This document shows positions 54,709-64,000 of a stretch of 64,000 nucleotides of DNA, in pieces. Positions within the stretch are counted from its first letter, which is position 1; the number at the start of each line of letters is the position of its first letter. Under the pieces are notes generated by a model. It made no database searches. It saw nothing but the letters and a program-made list of their open reading frames with translations, and was not told where the DNA came from. Source of the DNA: Rutpela maculata (taxonomy: Eukaryota > Arthropoda > Insecta > Coleoptera > Cerambycidae); NCBI GenBank assembly GCA_936432065.2, contig OW386289.2, positions 167,771,348-167,835,347 of the forward strand, written 5' to 3'. The position numbers and the translations under genes were made by a program.

Positions 54709-56429
54709 ATGGCTTACTAGCGTCGTATTCTTCTAAACCCTTTCTGCTAGGCTGAAAGCTTAACAAACAATCGTGAGGGAAATCGTAATGATGTCAGCCT
54801 TTCCATATAGCAAAGGGGAACCAACTAGAATAAATGCATGGGTCACAAAAATAAGCGACAAGAACATTTCAAAAAATCTTGCACAATCTTCCTAGGATTA
54901 TACAAAAAAATATATCATAAATAAAGTACACACTATTTCAACAGCAACCATTTCCTCCAACACTCCGATTTGCCGGGACTGGAAATCGAACAAGGGATAT
55001 GGATCTGAAGCATTTGAATAGACTCTATAAAACTGTTCCATAAATAATGTCCGGTCAAAGTGTTAGACGTGATGGGCCAAATTGTTTTGTGATTTTTTTG
55101 CCAAAAAGTTTAGATGTAACGTCAAAATTGAATTGCTACTCTGATAGCATTTTTTCTGAATTTTCCGAATTGTCTTCCAGAAATTCGATAGAAAAATATA
55201 CTTTTTTGTCAAAAACGAGGAGGGCAGACTTTTTTCGTGTCCGGACCTGGATTTTTCAAAACCAATTCAGCCATTCTGATGAATACCAGCTGAGAAATGT
55301 TACTAGTAAATTTAATTCGATTACATCCAACCCTTGCAGAGATATAGCCCTTTGAATTTTCAGACCAAATGCATCCTTCTGTATCTTCTTAACCAGTGGC
55401 CAAAATTTTTTTCCCCTGTTGGTTTAGACTTGCCTTGAAGTGCACTATCTGTCATTAGGCTATGGCACATTGCTTGCGAATCACCCTGTATATGTTATCT
55501 GATGACTACTCATATTTGTGATACAGATTTCTATTTATACTAGATTTCTGATATGGAATTACATACTTCGCTATTGATTGATTTGCTTTAAACATAGGAA
55601 AATAAATAGCTACCTATATATATTTCAATAAAATTTGATTAATCAACTGAATTATCCAAAATAATAAACTCAACGTATTGATCTCTACATTAATTCAATT
55701 AATGCGTATAAAAAAATAATAAAGTTACCGAATTCTGTGATTACATCCGACATTCCTCCGCTTCTTATTTATTTTTCATGATCATTCCGTAGTGGCTGAA
55801 TGAGCCTCATATATCTTCCAGATGACAGGTGAGTGTGGTCGGGAAAGTGTCCCTTAGCCGTTAATTGGAATCCAGTCACATCTACTGATGGTATTATACG
55901 AGCAAACAAAGCCACTAGTAGGAAATTGCAAAGAGGCGGCGATCGTTTAAATCGGGATTTACGCATGTGGCGGCTCTTTTACGAGTAGTTTCTATAAAAA
56001 AGGACGAACGTACTCCTCTCGGTTTATATGTAGTGGGGTCGAAATTCGTTGTTGGTGCCATTATGGTGGGTGAAGTTGGGATTTTATTTCGGATATAAAG
56101 GCTATTGTATACGGGGGTTCTTGAAAATAGCAAACAAATGAAAACTGAAAAAGGTATAGTCGAAGAAAATTTTCTTCAAGTCAAATTTTTATCAAGATAA
56201 ACTTTTAAGAAGTAAGATTAAGTACAATATTAAGTAAAACTCTTATCAAGAAAAAATACCAAGTAAAACTGGTTTTGCACTGCCCTGATGGAAAGAAAAT
56301 AAAGTATATTTGGTTACCATGTGCTTATATATGCGAGGTTACAATATAAAAAATAATGAATCTGAATTATTTATAATGACCAAGAAAGATGATATTACCT
56401 TTTGCGTGTTGGATTATGATAGGAAAAAA
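54709..56429. other. Unassigned; two overlapping minus-strand frames at 55769-56133
   Basis: Frames of 65 and 72 codons overlap at 55769-56133 in a region with more G+C (about 55780-56120). Neither shows a recognisable domain. A frame of 102 codons at 55047-55355 has no recognised similarity either and lies in sequence of repeat-like character (ending near CACCCTGTATA at about 55483, a mariner-MITE-like end without a visible partner). Confidence 0.3.
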
Positions 56430-56600
56430 TCGCTGCCTAAGGAATCACTACTTCCAAATCCACCAAAGAGGGTATTTTGATGATGATAAGGGGGGCGAGG
56501 GGGAGGTCGACGACAAAAAAAATTAAGACCTTTGTTTCTCGTACACACACTAAATCGCAATTTTTGTACGTCATTTAATAAAGGGGTAGAAAAACGCACC
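56430..56600 (-). mobile_element. Family A element, copy A8 (fragment)
   Basis: CGCTGCCTAAGGAATCACTA and CTCGTACACACACTAAATCG are kept in minus orientation with the expected spacing shortened. Only the GGCAGCGG-side end remains. Confidence 0.6.
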
Positions 56601-56726
56601 CCTTTAAATGGTAGCACTCAGCGGTTTTCTCATATTTTGGGGTCAATTAAACATAAGAAACAATAAAAACACTGTAACGTTTTAGTTCCTTTCAACCATC
56701 TTTTTTTGGACGTAGACAATAGCCTA

Positions 56727-57273
56727 AAAATATTGTGATTAAAAATTAAAAAATTTTCTTTAAAAATTTTTTTTAATTGTTTCATTATTTAAACAAATTA
56801 TTAAGAAAAAAATTTATTCTTAAACTTTATTATTTGCGATTCTCTACAAGATGGAAAAAAGAAAAAAAATTGTTGTTAATTTCTTTGTTTATTTAGTAAA
56901 CAATTTGTTATTAACAATCGCCGAATATATTCTTTTTAGATAGAAAAAAAAAAATAACAAAAACAACCGTATACATAAACATGTTAAATTTATTTTTCTT
57001 TTTACATGTTTATGTATACGGTTGTTTTTGTTTTTTTTTTCTATCTAAAAACATTCGGCGATTGTCAATAACAAATTGTTTATTAAATAAACAAATAAAT
57101 TAACAACAAAAATTTTTCTGTTTTTCGTCTTGTAGAGAATTGCAAATAATAAATTTTAAGAATACATTTTTTTCTTAATAATTCGTTTAAATAATGAAAA
57201 AAAGAAAAACATTATTATAAACAATTAAAAAAAAAATTTAAGAAATTTTTTTAATTTTTAATCACAATATTTT
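56727..57273. repeat. Near-perfect palindrome of about 547 bp
   Basis: Arms of about 258 and 270 bp (56727-56984, 57004-57273) are inverted copies with a 19-nt centre. Matched words include AAAATATTGTGATTAAAAAT (56727) with ATTTTTAATCACAATATTTT (57254), GTTATTAACAATCGCCGAA with TTCGGCGATTGTCAATAAC, and GTATACATAAACATGT with ACATGTTTATGTATAC. Extremely A+T-rich and non-coding. The match seems to end abruptly at both sides; no target duplication is obvious. Confidence 0.8.
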
Positions 57274-57889
57274 ATAATAAAATGGCAAAAAAATTTTTAT
57301 AAGGTCTCCATGAAGCGAAATAATTTTAGTGGCTTTTGTTTAACAATTATCCGACTTGAAATATAAACGTAAACTCTAAAAAAAATTGTTAATTAACAAT
57401 AGGCTCATTTTATGAAAAATCGGTGAAACAATTTTTTTTCAACGGGATATTGTTCCGTTAAGTGTCTAAATAATACCATAATTTTTTAAAATTTTTAAAT
57501 TAATATTAAATAAGTAACATAAAAAAATATTTTTACTTATTACGGCCGATTTCAGAGCATCGTAACGGCTTAGTGTTCGCCACGCAGAGCGCTGAGAGAT
57601 ACAGTTTCGGGAGTTCGGCTTTTTTATTGGAAATTCATTCCTCTTTAAGAATCGTTCTTTCAATTTTCTTAAATATTAATAGTTTTCGAGTTATTTGCAA
57701 AAGACGAAACTCGTTATATTTTCAATCTTCATTTGTTTATAACTTTTGCAACTGTTTATGTGCGGGTGTGAAACTTTTACACTTTTTCTAGACGTCATTC
57801 CGAAATGAGCTCTCACTAATATGTTTACGAGCTTTATCAAGCATTAACACGGCCTTGAACTTGTAAATTAGCCTGCATCTGCATCATGT
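57274..57889. other. Unassigned A+T-rich sequence
   Basis: No feature recognised. Confidence 0.4.
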
Positions 57890-58245
57890 ACCTAACATAA
57901 CCTTAAATTTTAAGTTTTTCAACTTTATTCTCATTTTTAATGTTTGTGTACGCATTTTTAGATTGGAGCCGGTACTGGCTCCAAGCAAATATTTAAAAAT
58001 TCACGTAAATAATTTTTCAGTATTCTTGATTAATAGAAATAGACTGCTAATTACAGGTTAGATTTCCAACCTACAAAAAGAGGCCTATTTTATTAGGACA
58101 AAGCGTTTAGAACTTCATAAACATTACACTGAACTAGATTTTAGTTGAAAATACGGGAACCAGGCAGAAATTTTAATAATAGCTGCGTAATACTCTTAAA
58201 TCTTAAGACACATATTTTTGAGGTTAGCTGTGACGTCACGTGCAG
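57890..58245 (+). repeat. Element D, copy 2 (lacks the 182-bp MITE)
   Basis: Direct match to 13985-14500: TTAAGTTTTTCAA, TTACAGGTTAGATTTCCAAC, CTATTTTATTAGGACAAAG and GAGGTTAGCTGTGACGTCAC in the same order. It has TGTACGCAT where copy 1 carries the MITE. Its own inverted ends are not visible. Confidence 0.75.
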
Positions 58246-58404
58246 ATGCCCTATAGATGTGACGCATGCGCGTCTTGTAGGCAACGCAGCAGCTACGAAA
58301 CAATTTTATCTTTGTCGTATGCATTCTTTATTTCTTTTCAGTTATCATGACGTCACAAGAGCAGTGTCTTACGTTTGGAAAAAAACTAATGCCAAACATT
58401 TTTA

Positions 58405-58500
58405 AGGCCTTTGGTTCTTGTACACACAATAAATCACCGTTTAATTTCTTTACCTCCTTTAATAATGGAGTGGCGGTGACATATGCTAAAAAATTTTGAT
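58405..58500 (-). repeat. Family A fragment, copy A9
   Basis: Short piece with TTGGTTCTTGTACACACAAT and TTTAATAATGGAGTGG, as in the middle of other copies. Confidence 0.5.
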
Positions 58501-60994
58501 ACCATGTGTTTCTATACTAATGGGAAAATTTGTGTCCGGAGGAAATTAAATGTCAAGAAATACAAAATACTAATATTTTTTTCATTAAAATTAAAGTAAA
58601 TGATTAGTTATATCGACCCTATCTAAAGTATAAATATAAATTGCGGAAATTTTCTATGGAAATAAAGTTAAATTGTCAGTACCCTGGTATGTCCCAAACC
58701 TGAAATCAAAGATACCAATTGTTGTAAATATTATATTTTCTTTTTATTCAATATTATTATTACTCAAACTATTTTATAATAATGGTTGTTGGCAATGTAC
58801 ATTGTTATATGATCTTTTTTGAAGATTATCATCTCAAAATACTGCATAAAACATTGTCCTACACTTTTTGACGTCAGTCCCCAGCCACATTTAAAAATCT
58901 ATTGGAAGTGAATCTACGTCTGGATTAACCACGTAGTTATGCTAAACGGAACGCATCCAACATGAAGTTTGTACAAATGAAACATGACGTTTTGACTCTA
59001 TTTTGTTTAATATTGAATCGGTCTTTGATGCTAAGCAGATGTGTAATTTCAAATAAAAATTTTCTGCCCCTCTAGGGATATTTTTTTATAATTTTCTTGC
59101 CCCTGAAAGAGTTCTATGTAGCTTTTTATAAATACTTTGAGATCAGAGAGAGTGAATTTTTTTCAAAATTTAAAGCAGTTGCATTGCAGTTATTTATAAT
59201 TTTCAAAATTGTAGTTATTAACAAATTCAAATAACTCGATAACGCAAATGAGTGCCCGCATTCGTCGATTCGTAGCGCGCTCGATCACAGGACGGCAAAT
59301 AAAAAAAAATCATATCTTCCGTTTCCCTCAAAATATCAGTATGAATCAATCACTAAAAATAATTTTGGTCTTTTCTTGTAATTTCGTACAATCTAGTTTT
59401 TGTCAATTTCTCAAAATAAAAAAAACTCGCATGCTACATTTTTCAATGCGCCGACTGCGTCGAGGTACACGACATGTTTTTTTCTAAAATTTCTATAAGT
59501 ATTGGATGTGTTTTGACTACACTGTTGCGTTAAATGCACTGTGAGCTACAATTAAAAAAAATAATAGATTTTTAGCTTATGTTTTGTGGGAGAAAACGCA
59601 AGTTATATTTTAAAAATACAATTTTTCACAATTTCCGAAATGAGGGTAAATTCGCGGATTAAGGCAATCCCCGATTTTTATGCGCCCTCCGGATTCGGAT
59701 TCAGCAGACAATTTTACATCGAGTACGATACTTTTCAGCCGCATGCCTGACAGGTATTTAGGACTGAAGGATAAACGTCTCCAGAATCTGGACTAATATA
59801 GGTATTGTCTAGGCAGAACTATATTACATTTTGTAGAGAAGATGCCGTAAATGCTGTGAACTATTTCTCGGCAATTGAAGTAGAAGCATTTCTAAGATAC
59901 CATAAATAATAGTTAATAAGCAAATTTATGGAACAATTTTCTTACGAACAGGACAGAAAAAAAACATAAGACCGTGTACTAGGATTTCGTCTCAGTACCC
60001 CTATACGTAAATCTGAGTTTCTATATCCCTAAATGGGCTGCGATACGTTGTAGACAAGCTATTCACGCCTGTAACGAGGATATAAAGCCAACTCGATGAT
60101 TTACTGGGCACATACGCTGCCGCGCGCCGCCTTTAACAAGATTGATTCGATTTTTTTATTCTTCCCCAGAAACATTTCAGTTTTAGTTATCTTTAGTTTC
60201 CTTGTCTGGTTTGACTTGACGAGAGCTGTAAGAGGAATGGATTGTTAATTGTCTTGATGGGAAAAAAGACATAGAGTGTCAAGAGTTGTTGCACCGTGTC
60301 ATTTATTATCATTATTGTCTTTTGAAAACTGGGATGTACTTTTTTTTTATTCAAACGTTTACACAGGCTAATTAAGGCCTTTGTTATTATTCATCTTAAA
60401 TGGTCTATTCTAATGGCAGAAAATAATTACAGTAAAGAGTTAAATATCATTAAACAATAAGTTTTAATTTATGTTTGGTTCTAATTTAATTGACAAATTG
60501 ATAGCTAAGAAACACGAGAATAATGCTTTAGAATTAATTTATCCTAAAAACAAAAACAATTCGAAATTTAAGACTTTCACATATTTAGGTTCTTCAACGC
60601 ATAAAATTGGGACACATTTATACTGGAGCGGATCTGACGAGAAAAAGAGGAGTTTTGAAACCAACTTTTTATAAATTTTTTTGTTTGATAATTCGGTTAC
60701 ACGCTCGCATTTAAAATTCGCAAAAACACGTTTTTGCGCGATAACTTTGTTATTATTGACTTGAAGAAAAAAAATTACTTATTTACTATATATACTTATT
60801 TACTATATATACAAGTGGAATTACAGTATTCGAGTTCTTGTTTTCATGCTAATGGACTAATCTTGCACGTGGTCCAGCTACAGTGAAAGTGGAGGAGCAG
60901 AGATGCTGCGCGGGATGATGTGTACTCTTCGCTGCCACGAGCCGGCGTACTTTTGAATGTAATTCTTTCATATATGTCGTTTCCCACCTAAAAA
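58501..60994. other. Unassigned, mostly A+T-rich, 2.5 kb
   Basis: An ATG-initiated frame of 67 codons (60471-60674) and one of 79 (59248-59487) have no recognisable domain. A G+C-richer patch lies at about 60860-60960. Nothing can be named. Confidence 0.35.
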
Positions 60995-61636
60995 CCGCTG
61001 CCCAAGGAATCACTACTTCCACATCCAGATTCTCTATCCAAGTCACTCACAACGAAAAAACTTTGTATGTGAAAATAATTGTTTATGGAACTTTAATAAT
61101 ATAATATTTGAAATCCTCTACCCCAAAAACCCATAAAACGATACCCCACATCGGTAGTGGAGTGGGGGTGGTGATAGGGGGGTGGTACTGGGGGGTAGAT
61201 GAAGTAAAAAAATATTTTGAGGTTTCTGGTTTCTGTACATACACTAAATCACAAATTTTTTTTCATCCCCTTTAATAAGGAGGTGGGGTTGGTAATGGGG
61301 GTGGCTAATGCCAAAAATTTTTTTGAGACCTTAGCTTCTCTTGTATATACTATATACCAATTTCATGGACTCTTACCTGCTTAATTTACCCATTTATCCC
61401 AAATTTACCCCAATTTACCCCCCAACCCTTCGGCGGAACAAGATGAAAATATAATCTAGTTCTAGAACTCGTTAAAGTACATATGTGTACCAAATTTCAA
61501 GTCAATATTTTAAACGGTTCCGGAGTAAACGTGCGCACAAAAAAAAGTTACAGACAGACCGACAGACAGACCGACAGACAGACAAAATTTTTAAAAATTT
61601 TTTTGTCGTTACTATACTTCCACTGGACGTGGAAGT
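60995..61636 (-). mobile_element. Family A element, copy A6
   Basis: Runs CCGCTGCCCAAGGAATCACT to ACTTCCACTGGACGTGGAAG in minus orientation with A-runs outside. The GACA-type tract is at about 61552-61583. Complete by comparison with A1 and A5. Confidence 0.75.
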
Positions 61637-61749
61637 AAAACTAGACACGAAGTATGCGCCTATTTTTTCAGTTGAACAGTCCATCAAGAAACCTGGAATC
61701 ATCATCCGGTGTGTATTCAATGATCTGTGAACATATGATTCATTTTCTC
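61637..61749. other. Spacer between A6 and the minisatellite
   Basis: Short unique-looking sequence with no feature. Confidence 0.4.
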
Positions 61750-62620
61750 TTATCCGATGCACTTCATAAAACCCGGTATCAAAGAGGTGGTTTTTGGCCG
61801 TTTGATGGTTGGTTTGCTTCGGGGAGAAGATCCAGCATCACTATCGTGTTCAGGATCCTCGAAAACGGGGTTTAACGCAAGTTTAGCCGGTATGAGACAG
61901 CGCATCCGCATTTCACCCCTTTCGGAGGCTGTTTTTAGCCGTTTAGGGGGTAGGGTCAACTCGAAAAATGTTTAAACCACCGCCATCGTGTTTAGCATCC
62001 TCGAAAACGGGGGGTGACGCAGGTTTAGTCGGTATGAGACGGCGTATTCGCGTTTCACCTTTTTTTTTGGGGGGGGTGGTTATTAGCCGTTTGGGGGTGG
62101 GGTCAACTCGAAAAAAGTTTAAACCACCGCCATCGTGTTCAGCATCCTCGAAAACAGGGGGTGACGCAGGTTTAGTCGGTATGAGACGGCGTATCCGCGT
62201 TAACCCATTTCGGGGGTGGTTTTTGGCCGTTTGGGGGGTGGGGTCAACTCAAAAAAAGTTTTAACCACAAGCCATCGTGTTCAGCATCCTCGAAAACGGG
62301 GGGTGACGCAGGTTTAGTCGGTATGAGACGGCGTATCCGCGTTAACCCCTTTCGGGGGTGGTTTTTGGCCGTTTGGGGGGTGGGGTCAACTCGAAAAAAA
62401 GTTTGAACCACAATCCATCGTGTTCAGCATCCTCGAAAACGGGGGGTGACGCAGGTTTAGTCGGTATGAGACGGCGTATCCGCCGGGGGCAGTTCTTGGC
62501 CGTTTGGGGAGTGGGGTTAACTCGAAAAGAGTTTAAACCACCACCATCGTGTTCAGCATCCTCGAAAACGAGGGGGGGGGGACATAGTCTCGTTAGGCTC
62601 TGAATTGGTGACATGTCTGT
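61750..62620 (+). repeat. Minisatellite with units of about 143 bp, six anchor copies
   Basis: The anchor ATCGTGTT(C/T)AG(C/G)ATCCTCGA occurs at 61843, 61985, 62132, 62274, 62417 and 62546, giving spacings of 142, 147, 142, 143 and 129. Each unit also has GGTATGAGAC(A/G)GCG, TTTTTGGCCGTTTGG and GGGTCAACTCGAAAA. Spacing is not a constant multiple of three, and the frames that cross it (98, 111 and 81 codons) are repeats of one motif in shifting frames, so it is not a gene. The anchor and the following CGAAAACGGGG resemble the arm units of family B. Confidence 0.85.
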
Positions 62621-64000
62621 CCGACTTACAGAAGCCACTATAACTGGCCAACGATCATTCATTTGCAATTTTCTCAAAAACTGCTAATGCTAGGAAAAAA
62701 AACTTTTCGAATAAAAAGTTACGTCCATCTTTTATCTCTATTTCTCCTCGTTACACTTGTTATCTATCTCGAAAGATAAAAAAGTTTCTTGCGTATTTTA
62801 CTTGAGAATGCAAATTTTCGACATAGCCTTAGAAAAAAAAATAATGCTTTCTACACTTATTAAAATTGGACCTACATATTAACAAATTTTGTTAACAAAT
62901 ATATAGTTATAACACGATAAAAACTTGAGAGTAATCCATTGTGCCGTTTTTGAGCGAGTTAAACGAAAAAATAATTGTTTTATATATCCAATAGACATCT
63001 AAAACTAGAGAAATGGGCCACGAAAACTCGTGACGGTGTTAAATAATTATTTATGATAAGTTTAATATTTGATAGATACTAGACCGATAAAATATTAAGA
63101 TGGAAAAAAAATTATATTATATTAAGGTCCGAAGTCCCTATCCCTTTTCCTTAAATCTTTATTCCCGCAAACGCATTATGCCCTCTCTCTGCCTTCCTAT
63201 TGCTTGGATTGCGATATATATATTTTTTAAATTAATGATGAAAAAAATCTTCACTTACCTGTCAACAAATTTTCCTCTGTACTCAAAAACGCATTTGAAA
63301 AAAAAATGCAAAAGGTTTTTCCCCTCCTACAAGTTTGTTTATTTGAAAAAATATTAAAAAAATAATCCGTCAAATACTAGAGGTCATAGCGAACAAATTC
63401 CATTTTGGTTTTCCAAAATTGCGCGACAGAGAAAAAAAATTATAGGGGGTTGAATAATTTATGAGCATAAAAGATGCTTATTTTAGTAAAAATAGTGTGA
63501 TTTCGAGCTTCCCTAGTATCATTACTATATCATTACTAAATGTTATGTATCTTTTTTCTTATAAGATAACATAAATAACACACTACAGGTGTGAAGACCC
63601 TGGATGCGCCTTATGCGGGAGAGGCTACGTTGATAAAACTCTTCTTGGTAACATTTTGAAATTGTTTACATAAAACATGACCGTTCACATGCCGCTGACT
63701 ATTAGGTACCGTGTAAAATGAATATGCTCCAATTTCAGTATTCTGCCATACTATTTTCCAAATTCTAAGTAAAAGCTTTAAGTCTAACAGAAGTCATCGT
63801 GCTCACCAGAAACGATCTATACATGCACATACATAAATATATAAATATCGGTATAGCATGTTATGGAACAGATTTCTGTACAATTCTTGTCTACAATGAT
63901 TCTTAAAAGTACTCTCGGTGGGTTATACTTATAATATACCTATTTATTTGATTAAATAAGACAAGCATAATAGGAATTATTTTAGTTAAATGAAGAATGT
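62621..64000. other. Unassigned A+T-rich sequence
   Basis: No gene recognised. 63645-63800 is a diverged direct match to 34735-34910. An 85-codon frame at 63100-63357 is lysine- and phenylalanine-rich, as expected from A+T-rich noncoding sequence. Confidence 0.4.

Noticed and set aside
55769..56133. Overlapping minus-strand frames as a host exon
   Set aside because: Neither frame gives a recognisable motif; composition alone is not enough.
61750..62620. CRISPR-like array
   Set aside because: Units of about 143 bp are repeats throughout, with no unique spacers of constant length, and the context is eukaryotic.
61968..62677. Frames of 98, 111 and 81 codons with repeated SSKTGGDAGLVGMRRRIR-type motifs
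   Set aside because: They are translations of the 143-bp minisatellite in changing frames. Unit length is not a constant multiple of three and the frames do not stay open.

Overview
This window is A+T-rich repeat DNA from an animal nuclear genome. The transposon families present (pogo/Tigger, piggyBac, several hAT types, mariner-type MITEs, and a non-LTR retrotransposon with a PHD-finger ORF1) and the dense nesting point to an arthropod, most likely an insect. The sequence does not let me name an order or species. I found no convincing host protein-coding gene. The only long intact reading frames belong to two mobile elements, and nearly all other recognisable coding sequence is broken transposase or reverse transcriptase.

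Layout. 1-7.5 kb: an inverted/tandem repeat block, a cluster of perfect palindromes, a tRNA-like (SINE-like) stretch and a decayed reverse transcriptase. 7.5-9.8 kb: an internally deleted piggyBac element (TTAA duplication) holding a hAT insertion (8-bp duplication) that itself holds a fold-back MITE. 10.4-15 kb: several terminal-inverted-repeat elements nested in one another. 15-18.8 kb: a dead hAT transposase split by a second, different hAT. 19.7-24 kb: a fold-back family (family B), a repeat family with ends ACTTCC...GGCAGCGG (family A), and a reverse transcriptase relic split by a family A copy. 24.2-27.4 kb: a structurally complete pogo/Tigger-like DNA transposon with a DD35D transposase. 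27.6-34.2 kb: more family A and B, a second copy of the dead hAT, a minus-strand reverse transcriptase relic and two fold-back elements. 35-38.7 kb: a mariner-type MITE split by two direct family A copies with a Harbinger-like, tRNA-containing element between them. 40.1-41.6 kb: the fullest family B element, with a 184-bp MITE in it. 43.7-48.0 kb: a near-intact non-LTR retrotransposon. 48-64 kb: a reverse transcriptase relic, several MITEs, another three-level nest, a palindrome of about 547 bp and a minisatellite of about 143-bp units.

Together these read as a stack of insertions whose relative order can often be worked out. Target-site duplications, an unoccupied duplicate locus, or a coding frame that resumes across an insertion show which element entered which. 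The items most worth checking are: the non-LTR element whose second ORF has no usable ATG and follows ORF1 in the same frame across a single TAG in a stop-CTAG context; the two multicopy families A and B; the convergent tRNA-like units with Pol III-type terminators; and the long palindrome near 57 kb. All calls come from reading the sequence by eye; no database or alignment search was run.
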